From an uncultured Candidatus Nitrosopelagicus sp. (GTDB lineage: Archaea; Thermoproteota; Nitrososphaeria; Nitrososphaerales; Nitrosopumilaceae): 9,454 nt of DNA. Where the stretch lies: positions 1 to 9,454 of the forward strand of contig CALBOT010000011.1 of the NCBI GenBank assembly GCA_937896695.1, written 5' to 3'. The position numbers and the translations under genes were made by a program. Below the pieces are notes generated by a model. It was not told where the DNA came from and searched no databases. It saw only the letters and a program-made list of their open reading frames with translations. Positions 1 to 5,892 of the stretch are shown here, piece by piece (the stretch's first letter is position 1; the number at the start of each line of letters is the position of its first letter).

Positions 1-115
1 TTGCCCTCCTCGCGAGCCACATGAGCAAGGATCAGCTGGTGGAGACGGTCGCGAAGCTGCTTCGATCGGAGGTGGAGCTCGCCAATGCGCAGCCAAGCGG
101 GCCACAGCCGGGCCA
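1..115. other. GC-rich segment of unknown origin at the left edge
   Basis: By eye this stretch is far richer in G and C than the rest of the window and also richer than the TonB receptor fragment that follows it. It is open in the forward frame that runs into that fragment (reading LLASHMSKDQLVETVAKLL and on), but the reverse strand also has a long open frame, so the true coding strand is unclear. I recognise no protein family in either reading. The receptor-like residues begin only near base 115, so this is probably a separate piece of foreign DNA joined to the receptor piece. It could instead be a divergent part of the same bacterial gene. Confidence 0.4.
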
Positions 116-443
116 GTACTATGACGACTCTCAGCAGCAACTCCTCGCTGAAATTGAGGCGGATCGCGACGGTGACGGTATCAACGAAAGTACATTCCAA
201 GAAACACGCTTTTTCAATGCCGCTGAAATTGAGGTCTATGGATTTGAAGCGGAGACTGTATGGCAGGTTACTGACCGTTTCCGCGTGCAAGGTAGCCTTG
301 GATGGATGGAATCCGAGTTTAAGGAGTTCCAAGCGGACACCAATTTCGACGGTAATATCGACACATCCCTGGACGGCAATCCAGTCGCCAGGGCGCCTGA
401 GCTGACCTATAACCTAGATTTAATATTTGATCAAAATCTTTAA
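3..443 (+). CDS. Fragment of a bacterial TonB-dependent receptor beta-barrel (partial, chimeric)
   Basis: This open frame enters from the left edge; its first ATG is at 21. From about base 115 it reads like the C-terminal part of a TonB-dependent outer-membrane receptor: a YYDD..QQLLAEIEAD strand, an acidic DRDGDGINE turn, FFNAAEIEVYGFEAE, then alternating strand residues through RFRVQGSLGW, an aspartate/asparagine-rich loop (NFDGNIDTSLDGN) and ARAPELTYN. In the family these proteins take up siderophores or other large substrates across the outer membrane of Gram-negative bacteria, powered by TonB-ExbBD. Plug, TonB box and most of the barrel are absent, as is the aromatic C-terminal strand expected at a genuine end. 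The stop at 441-443 falls in AT-rich DNA that looks like the purB promoter, so it is probably accidental. Archaea of this kind have no outer membrane, and I infer that the fragment does not belong to this genome. The family call is fairly sure; the substrate cannot be told. Confidence 0.6.
   Translation, partial: ALLASHMSKDQLVETVAKLLRSEVELANAQPSGPQPGQYYDDSQQQLLAEIEADRDGDGINESTFQETRFFNAAEIEVYGFEAETVWQVTDRFRVQGSLGWMESEFKEFQADTNFDGNIDTSLDGNPVARAPELTYNLDLIFDQNL
405..440. other. Probable chimera junction between bacterial and archaeal DNA
   Basis: Base composition shifts sharply here. Up to about 410 the sequence is balanced or GC-rich and codes for receptor-like residues; from about 415 it is strongly AT-rich like the remaining 9 kb. 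The receptor-like reading fades around the residues PELTYN. The exact join cannot be placed from one sequence, and a few shared bases at the join would blur it. Since a plausible purB TATA box lies at 439-450, the archaeal DNA must begin to its left. Confidence 0.5.
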
Positions 444-450
444 GTTTATT
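439..450 (+). promoter_or_regulatory. TATA-like box of purB
   Basis: The sequence TTTAAGTTTATT is centred about 30 bases before the GTG start of purB at 475. An archaeal TATA box usually lies about 25 bases before the transcription start, so transcription would begin at or just before the GTG, giving a leaderless or nearly leaderless mRNA. No Shine-Dalgarno motif is seen between the box and the start. Confidence 0.45.
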
Positions 451-474
451 TTTGTAAAAAATCCATACTAATTA

Positions 475-1842
475 GTGGCAATTTTACCTATAGACAGTGG
501 ACGTTATGGCACAAAAGAGATGCTTGAAATTTTTGGTGAACAAAAAAAGATTGACTATCAGTTAGAGATTGAAGCTGCTGCAGCATTATCTCAAGGTGAA
601 ATAAATCTAATTCCAAAATCAATTGCAAAAGATATTGCTAAAGCTGCACGTTCAGGAAAAATTACGGCGAAACGGATTAAACAGCTAGAAGCAAAAAGTG
701 ATCATGATACTGCTGCATTGGTTGAATCATTAGCTGAAAGATGTAAAAAAGAATCAAGACCTTGGATACATTACGGATTAACAAGTAATGATCTTGTAGA
801 TACAAGCAATTCAATGCAAATGAGAGATGCAATTCGTATTATTCAACCAAAGGTTGCAAAACTTGCATTAGTATTAACAAAAAATGCAGTGAAATACAAA
901 ACACTTCCAGCAGTAGGGAGAACACACGGTCAACATGCAAGCATTATTTCATTTGGCTTGAAATTTGCCAATTGGGCAGCAGAAATGTCAACACATCTTG
1001 AACGCCTTGATGAAATAAAAAAACGAATTCTTATTTGTAAAACATTAGGAGTTGTAGGTACAGGTTCTCTGATGGGTAAAAATGCAGTCAGAGTTCAAGA
1101 TAGGGTAGCAAAAAAATTATCATTATTCCCAGCTAAAGTAACAACACAAATAATTCCTCGTGAAAGATATGCAGAATATATTTTTCAGCTGTCACTTCTA
1201 GGTGCAACATTAGAAAAAATTTCTATTGAAATAAGAAATCTACAAAGAACAGAAATTGGAGAAGTTGCAGAACACTTCAAAAAAGGTCAGATGGGAAGTA
1301 GCGCAGTTCCTGTAAAAAGAAATCCAATAAAGAGTGAACGAATTTCTTCATTGTCTAAACTATTACGTAGTCAAATCAACACTTCGTTTGAAAATATTCC
1401 GTTATGGCATGAAAGAGATTTATCAAATTCAGCTAATGAAAGATTCACCATACCAATGGCATCAATTCTACTTGATGAAATGATTGAAACAATGATTAGA
1501 ATAATTAGTAATCTAAAAATCAATGATAAACGAGTACGAGAAAATCTTTACATAACTAAAGGTCAAATTTTTGCAGAATTTGTATTAGAAGCATTAATCA
1601 AAAAAGGAATTCCAAGATTTGTTGCATATAGAGATGTACAAAGAGTTGCATTTGAGGCTCATGAAAAGAAAATGAATTACATGGATGCATTGATTCGAGA
1701 TAAAAATATCTTGAAATCATTAACAGAAAAAGAAGTTAGGGAGATTTTTGTACCTGAAAAACATCTTGGAGCATCACAAATTATCATAAATAATGTAGAC
1801 AAACACGTTAAAGTGAATGCAAAAAAATTATCTAAGCTTTAA
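475..1842 (+). CDS. purB: Adenylosuccinate lyase
   Basis: PurB performs two similar fumarate-releasing steps: SAICAR to AICAR in purine synthesis, and adenylosuccinate to AMP. It is a soluble homotetramer of the fumarase/aspartase superfamily. The 455 residues fit the compact prokaryotic form. Visible motifs are SDHDTAALVE (75-84, substrate-phosphate region), LTSNDLVDTSNS (102-113), GRTHGQHA (148-155) with the conserved active-site His151, the signature loop GSSAVPVKRNP (274-284) carrying the mobile catalytic serine, and WHERDLSNSANER (311-323). All key residues are present. The start is GTG: the protein begins MAILPIDSGRYGT, the usual N-terminus of this family, and a TATA-like box lies about 30 bases upstream. 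The last 15 bases overlap the convergent gene ending at 1828; a T-rich stretch around 1857-1891 inside that gene may end transcription. No other purine gene is visible in the window. Confidence 0.95.
   Translation: MAILPIDSGRYGTKEMLEIFGEQKKIDYQLEIEAAAALSQGEINLIPKSIAKDIAKAARSGKITAKRIKQLEAKSDHDTAALVESLAERCKKESRPWIHYGLTSNDLVDTSNSMQMRDAIRIIQPKVAKLALVLTKNAVKYKTLPAVGRTHGQHASIISFGLKFANWAAEMSTHLERLDEIKKRILICKTLGVVGTGSLMGKNAVRVQDRVAKKLSLFPAKVTTQIIPRERYAEYIFQLSLLGATLEKISIEIRNLQRTEIGEVAEHFKKGQMGSSAVPVKRNPIKSERISSLSKLLRSQINTSFENIPLWHERDLSNSANERFTIPMASILLDEMIETMIRIISNLKINDKRVRENLYITKGQIFAEFVLEALIKKGIPRFVAYRDVQRVAFEAHEKKMNYMDALIRDKNILKSLTEKEVREIFVPEKHLGASQIIINNVDKHVKVNAKKLSKL
1821..1827 (-). terminator. 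T7 tract just after the asparagine-synthase-like gene
   Basis: On the minus strand a run of seven T follows the stop codon of the leftward gene (stop at 1828-1830) directly. Archaeal RNA polymerase terminates at such U-tracts without needing a hairpin. The tract lies within the last codons of purB, where it reads as lysine codons, so its sequence is also constrained by that protein. Confidence 0.4.
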
Positions 1843-2622
1843 GAGCTGTTTGTGTATTTTTGACCCATATTGTAATGCTTTCTTTTGTTTGTAAGCAGAT
1901 ATTTCAGGTACACCACAAGATGCTGCAAGTTTTCTTATAGCATGTTTACGTTGTAAATCATTTGAATCAGTTATTTTTTCAGAAATAGGAATGGTTTTTG
2001 CATATGAAATAAAATCCTCATGTAGTAAAGGTTGTAGTATTTTTACATCAAATAACGAAGTAACATTGTTAACAGCAATCATCATTTTTTTCTCATTATC
2101 TAACTTCTGATTCATGACATTCATTACTTCATCAACACCAATTCCAATTGCCTCACGATATGCATTATAGCCACAAAATAATTCATCAATTCCATTTGCA
2201 GTGACAACTGTAGAAATTCCTAATTTTTTTGCTAATTTTGAGACATAGTAAAATGCAATTGAATTTTCATTCCAAGAAAGATTATCGGTTTTTATGATAT
2301 CATTTACCTGTTCGCTGACTTCTTGAAAAGAATCAAGATCAATTTCTAAAATATCATGTTTAAATTTTAGAATTTCATTTACCTCTTTTGCAAAATTAAT
2401 GTCATGTGAATCAGGAAAACCAATTGTTAGAAGATGTATGTCATAACCGTTATCGTGTAATAATTTTGCAATTAATGTACTATCCACACCACCTGAAAAA
2501 GCAACACCAACAGAATTATCTAGGACAGTAGTTTTAATTGAATTCACAATTTCATCTAATAGTTGATTCATGATTTTGTGAATCAGATTGTATAATTTAT
2601 TATTGTTCATATTTTCTATCAT
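1828..2622 (-). CDS. Asparagine-synthase-type PP-loop amidotransferase, no glutaminase domain
   Basis: This matches the C-terminal synthetase domain of AsnB-type asparagine synthases, which adenylates aspartate with ATP and lets ammonia displace AMP. The PP-loop SGGVDS is at 43-48, preceded by GVAF. ANGIDELFCGYNAY (142-155) corresponds to the family's GADELFGGY motif. KHAIRKLA (226-233) and KQKKALQYGSKI (245-256) match the conserved C-terminal region. The N-terminal glutamine amidotransferase domain with its Cys2 is absent, so the enzyme would need free ammonia or a partner glutaminase; a non-asparagine product is also possible. The longest frame starts with ATG at 2622 (264 residues), only three bases from the divergent gene at 2626. 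I think the ATG at 2571 (Met18, 247 residues) is the better start: a TATA-like element at 2591-2604 lies about 27 bases upstream of it, and the first 17 residues are low-complexity and unlike the family. It overlaps purB by 15 bases at its 3' end. Confidence 0.8.
   Translation of the reverse strand: MIENMNNNKLYNLIHKIMNQLLDEIVNSIKTTVLDNSVGVAFSGGVDSTLIAKLLHDNGYDIHLLTIGFPDSHDINFAKEVNEILKFKHDILEIDLDSFQEVSEQVNDIIKTDNLSWNENSIAFYYVSKLAKKLGISTVVTANGIDELFCGYNAYREAIGIGVDEVMNVMNQKLDNEKKMMIAVNNVTSLFDVKILQPLLHEDFISYAKTIPISEKITDSNDLQRKHAIRKLAASCGVPEISAYKQKKALQYGSKIHKQLLKLR
2591..2604. promoter_or_regulatory. AT-rich element, possible shared TATA box for two divergent genes
   Basis: The sequence TATAATTTATTATT reads as TATA-like on both strands. 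On the plus strand it lies about 28 bases before the ATG at 2626, where a box for a leaderless dehydratase mRNA should be. On the minus strand it lies about 27 bases before the ATG at 2571, an internal start of the asparagine-synthase-like gene. If the longest frame (start at 2622) were used, this element would be inside its coding region and no TATA-like sequence would be found upstream. Confidence 0.4.
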
Positions 2623-2625
2623 AAC

Positions 2626-2925
2626 ATGGGATTGTCAAAACTTTCAGATGAGGAAATACAAGAAAGTCTAAAAGAATTGAATGGATGGACACTTCAAAAT
2701 GGAAAATTGCATAAAGAAATAGAATTTTCTGACTTTGATGCTGCATGGAATTTTATGACTATAGCAGTTGGCGAGATTCAAAAGATGAATCATCATCCAG
2801 AATGGTTTAATGTTTGGAATAGGCTTGTTATTGATCTTATGACACATGATGTAGGAGGAATTTCACAAAATGATGTCAACCTTGCAAAATATCTAGATAA
2901 GATACCAGTAATTCCATCACTCTAG
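2626..2925 (+). CDS. Pterin-4a-carbinolamine dehydratase (PCD/DCoH family)
   Basis: Family members dehydrate 4a-hydroxytetrahydrobiopterin to quinonoid dihydropterin after aromatic amino-acid hydroxylation; in some microbes related proteins have been linked to molybdopterin metabolism. The protein is 99 residues, the normal length, and complete. The active-site signature is plain: EIQKMNHHPEW (50-60) with His56 and His57, then a spaced aromatic stretch (FNVWNRLVIDL) and THD (73-75) with His74, the third conserved histidine. LNGWTL (18-23) is also typical of the N-terminal part. It is soluble and probably a small oligomer. The ATG at 2626 has a TATA-like element about 28 bases upstream and no Shine-Dalgarno site. 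valS follows after 31 bases with its own TATA-like box, so the two may be separate units or partly co-transcribed. No aromatic amino-acid hydroxylase is visible here, so the physiological substrate in this organism is open. Confidence 0.9.
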   Translation: MGLSKLSDEEIQESLKELNGWTLQNGKLHKEIEFSDFDAAWNFMTIAVGEIQKMNHHPEWFNVWNRLVIDLMTHDVGGISQNDVNLAKYLDKIPVIPSL

Positions 2926-2936
2926 AAATTTATAGA
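2926..2936 (+). promoter_or_regulatory. TATA-like box of valS
   Basis: The sequence AAATTTATAGA starts right after the stop codon of the dehydratase gene and is centred about 26 bases before the valS ATG at 2957. The spacing suggests a leaderless transcript. The 31-base gap has no clear Shine-Dalgarno motif near the ATG. Confidence 0.5.
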
Positions 2937-2956
2937 CAGAGATCAATGTTTTAGAT

Positions 2957-5278
2957 ATGGAACCAAAGATTACAGAAAAAGCATGGGAACCAAAATTAGA
3001 GGATGCAATTTTAAAAAAATGGGATGATGAGAAGCTTTATGATTTTAAATTACAAGATGAAAATTATACAATAGACACACCACCACCATATCCATCAGGT
3101 AGACCATGGCATATTGGTGCAGCATCACATTATTCGCAAATTGATATGATTGCAAGAACAGCAAGAATGAATGGAAAAAATGTTTACTTTCCAATAGGTA
3201 TTGACAGAAATGGATTACCTGTAGAATTGTATACAGAAAAGAAACACAACATCAGAATGCGAGAAACAGAGAGAGGAGAATTTTTGAACTTATGTAAAGG
3301 TGCATTAGATGATCTAGAAGCTGAGATGATACAAATCATGAAAAGTCTTGGATTGAGTGGAGATTTTAAGAATTATTATAGAACAGATTCAGAAGAATAT
3401 AGAAAATTTACTCAAGAGACATTTATTGATCTTTGGAAAAAAGGCGTCATTTATCTTGCAACAAGACCAAATAATTACGATTGGGTTTCAGGTACAACAA
3501 TTGCAGATGCAGAGATAGTATACGATGATCTTCCAACAAAACTTGTTTACATGAAATTCATTGTTAAAGATGAACAAAAAGAAATAATCATTGCAAGTAC
3601 TAGACCTGAATTATTATGTGCATGTAAAACAGTCATTGTAAATCCTGATGATGAAAGATATTCAAATTTAATTGGAAAGAACTTGGTAGTTCCATTAACA
3701 AACAAAGAAGTAAAAATCACACCACATCATTCTGCAAAAATTGAATTCGGTTCAGGTGCAGTAATGGTTTGTAGTTATGGTGATCAAAATGATGTAGCAT
3801 TATTTCGAGAATTACAACTAGAGGAAGTAATTGCAATAGGTTTGGATGGACGAATGACAGAAGCTGCAGGCGATTATCAAGGACTTAAACCAAAACAGGC
3901 AAGGACCAAAATCATCGAGGATTTAGAAAATGCAAATCTAGTAGAAAAAATTGAAGATATTTCCCATAGAACACCTTTGTCAGAACGTAGTAAAATTCCA
4001 ATTGAGATTGTGCCAATGGAAGAATATTATCTTAAACAGAAAGATTCTATTGAAAAAATGAAGAGATTAGGTTCAGAAATAGAATTCTATCCAAATATGC
4101 ATAAGCAAATTTTGATGAATTGGTTAGAGTCAATATCTATCGATTGGCCAATTTCTAGAAGAAGATTCTATGGAACCGAGATACCAATATGGTATTGTAA
4201 CGAATGTTCTGAACCATTTGTTCCAGAACCTGGAAAATATTATAGACCATGGAAAGATTCCTGTCCTGCAGAAAAATGCGAGAAATGTGGTAATACCGAA
4301 TTTACGGGAGAAGACAGAACATTTGACACATGGATGGATTCTAGCATTTCACCACTGTTTGTTACAAAATTTAACAGAGATGATGAATTTTTCAAAAAAA
4401 CATATCCTACAGGAATAAGACCTCAAGCAAAAGATATTGTTCGAACATGGTTGTACTACACATTACTTAGATGTGAAAAGCTAACAGAACAAAAGCCGTG
4501 GTCTGAAGCATGGATCATGGGATACGGTTTAGATGAAAAGGGAATGAAGATGAGTAAGAGTAAGGGTAATGCAATTGATCCTTTACCGGTAATTCAAAAA
4601 TCAGGTGCAGATACGTTTAGGTTTTGGAGTGCAAGTGAAATCAATCAAGGGTATGACTTTAGATGTTCAGAACAAAAAATAGAATCAACAAAGAAATTTT
4701 TGAGTAAGTTATGGAATGTTTCAAGATTTCTTTCAAGTTTTCCAATTATTGAATCAGGTAAATTAACAGATTCGGACAAATGGATATTATCAGAACTTGA
4801 TAAGTTAATTTCAGTATGTAATGAAGGATATTCAAAATATAATTTCTTCATTCCTGCCACAGCACTGAGAGAATTTACATGGAATATTTTTGCAGCCCAA
4901 TATATTGAAATAGCAAAAGCTAGAGCATATGGAATTGGGTTTGATGACGATGAAAGAGATGGTGCAATTTTTACACTGCATAAAGTTCTTTCAACAATTT
5001 TGAAGCTTTTAGCACCAATTACACCATTCATTACAGAGCATCTTTGGCTAACACTTTATTCAAAAAATAGCATTCACAAAGAACAATTACCAAAAATAGA
5101 AAATGTAGAAGATATGACAAATATGACACAAGCAATTGTCGAGTTTAACTCTAAGGTGTGGAATGAGAAAAAGAAAAATAATTTATCTCTAAAAGATTCA
5201 ATTAGAATAGAAATTCCAGATAATCTAAATCAATTCAAAAAAGATTTAATCGCAATGCATAATTTAGAAACTAGTTAG
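2957..5278 (+). CDS. valS: Valyl-tRNA synthetase, archaeal type
   Basis: ValRS charges tRNA-Val with valine and edits mischarged threonine in the cytoplasm. The class I Rossmann domain opens with TPPPYPSG (41-48) and HIGA (52-55), standing for the HIGH motif. The CP1 editing domain (about 195-340) carries STRPELL (214-220), the VNPDDERY segment (228-235) and GSGAVMVCSYGDQND (265-279), with Asp276 in place of the conserved editing aspartate. A zinc-ribbon-like insert has Cys414/417 and Cys441/444. DTWMDSSISP (457-466) is typical of ValRS, and KMSKSKGN (531-538) is the second catalytic signature. The anticodon-binding helical bundle runs from about 600 to 740. At 773 residues it is shorter than bacterial ValRS (about 880-950) and lacks room for the C-terminal tRNA-arm coiled coil, as expected for this archaeal form. 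I prefer ValRS to IleRS or LeuRS from the overall motif wording. The stop overlaps the convergent pdxT stop by 4 bases. Confidence 0.92.
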   Translation: MEPKITEKAWEPKLEDAILKKWDDEKLYDFKLQDENYTIDTPPPYPSGRPWHIGAASHYSQIDMIARTARMNGKNVYFPIGIDRNGLPVELYTEKKHNIRMRETERGEFLNLCKGALDDLEAEMIQIMKSLGLSGDFKNYYRTDSEEYRKFTQETFIDLWKKGVIYLATRPNNYDWVSGTTIADAEIVYDDLPTKLVYMKFIVKDEQKEIIIASTRPELLCACKTVIVNPDDERYSNLIGKNLVVPLTNKEVKITPHHSAKIEFGSGAVMVCSYGDQNDVALFRELQLEEVIAIGLDGRMTEAAGDYQGLKPKQARTKIIEDLENANLVEKIEDISHRTPLSERSKIPIEIVPMEEYYLKQKDSIEKMKRLGSEIEFYPNMHKQILMNWLESISIDWPISRRRFYGTEIPIWYCNECSEPFVPEPGKYYRPWKDSCPAEKCEKCGNTEFTGEDRTFDTWMDSSISPLFVTKFNRDDEFFKKTYPTGIRPQAKDIVRTWLYYTLLRCEKLTEQKPWSEAWIMGYGLDEKGMKMSKSKGNAIDPLPVIQKSGADTFRFWSASEINQGYDFRCSEQKIESTKKFLSKLWNVSRFLSSFPIIESGKLTDSDKWILSELDKLISVCNEGYSKYNFFIPATALREFTWNIFAAQYIEIAKARAYGIGFDDDERDGAIFTLHKVLSTILKLLAPITPFITEHLWLTLYSKNSIHKEQLPKIENVEDMTNMTQAIVEFNSKVWNEKKKNNLSLKDSIRIEIPDNLNQFKKDLIAMHNLETS
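5237..5242 (-). terminator. T6 tract downstream of pdxT
   Basis: On the minus strand a run of six T lies about 33 bases beyond the pdxT stop, inside the end of valS. It is a candidate U-tract terminator for the pdxS-pdxT transcript. No hairpin precedes it. AT-rich coding DNA often contains such runs by chance, so support is modest. Confidence 0.3.
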
Positions 5279-5892
5279 GATTGATTTTCAACTAATTTTA
5301 CAAATGATTTGTGTAGCGAGATATCCTTAGTAAGTTCCGGATGAAATGCAGTTGCAAGAACATTTCCTTGTTTTACTGCAACTATTTTTTCATTGAATTT
5401 TGCCAATATTTCTACACCGGAGCCAGTTTCAGAAACAGATGGTGCACGAATAAACACTCCATTGAAAGAGGAAATTCCAATTGGTTCCATCGAAATGTTT
5501 GCTTCAAAAGAATCTTTTTGTCGTCCAAAAGAATTTCTTTCAATTTTTACATCTAAGATATTTAACAGAGGTTGATCAGTATTTCCCACTACTTTATCTT
5601 GAGAGTTTTTAGATAAAAATACCATTCCTGCACATATTCCAAACACAGGCATTCCTGATTCAATTTTTTCTTTAATTTTATTTATTGCACCGTTAACAAG
5701 AGACATTTGACCAATAACAGTACTTTCACCTCCAGGAATTATTAATCCATCAAGTGTTGAAATTTGTTCTAAAGTTTTAACTTGAATTACTGTACCATCA
5801 ATACCCAATTCACTCATAGAAGCCATGGTTGCTAAGAAATTTTCAGTGACATCACCTTGTACTGCAAGTACACCAATCTTGATTTTACTCAA
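5275..5892 (-). CDS. pdxT: Pyridoxal 5'-phosphate synthase, glutaminase subunit PdxT
   Basis: PdxT hydrolyses glutamine and channels the ammonia to PdxS for DXP-independent PLP synthesis; up to twelve PdxT bind a PdxS dodecamer. The 205 residues fit the family. Motifs are GVLAVQGD (7-14), PGGEST (53-58), GICAGM (85-90) with nucleophile Cys87, RNSFGRQKDSFE (119-130), which in the family contacts the synthase, and AFHPEL (182-187) with His184 and Glu186 completing the triad. The start codon is TTG: it lies exactly before SKIKIGVLAVQGD, the next in-frame ATG would remove the essential first strand, and GAGGT stands eight bases upstream. The TTG shares a TTGA overlap with the pdxS stop, pointing to coupled translation. 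The 3' end overlaps the valS stop by 4 bases (TTAG). Confidence 0.95.
   Translation of the reverse strand: MSKIKIGVLAVQGDVTENFLATMASMSELGIDGTVIQVKTLEQISTLDGLIIPGGESTVIGQMSLVNGAINKIKEKIESGMPVFGICAGMVFLSKNSQDKVVGNTDQPLLNILDVKIERNSFGRQKDSFEANISMEPIGISSFNGVFIRAPSVSETGSGVEILAKFNEKIVAVKQGNVLATAFHPELTKDISLHKSFVKLVENQS

Noticed and set aside
1..443. Horizontal transfer of a working TonB receptor gene into the archaeon
   Set aside because: Only a fragment is present, with no plug, no terminal strand and no mobile-element boundary, and the host type has no outer membrane.
4645..5031. 128-codon open frame on the minus strand inside valS
   Set aside because: It lies wholly within the conserved anticodon-binding part of valS, has no promoter-like sequence and resembles no protein I know; a chance antisense frame.
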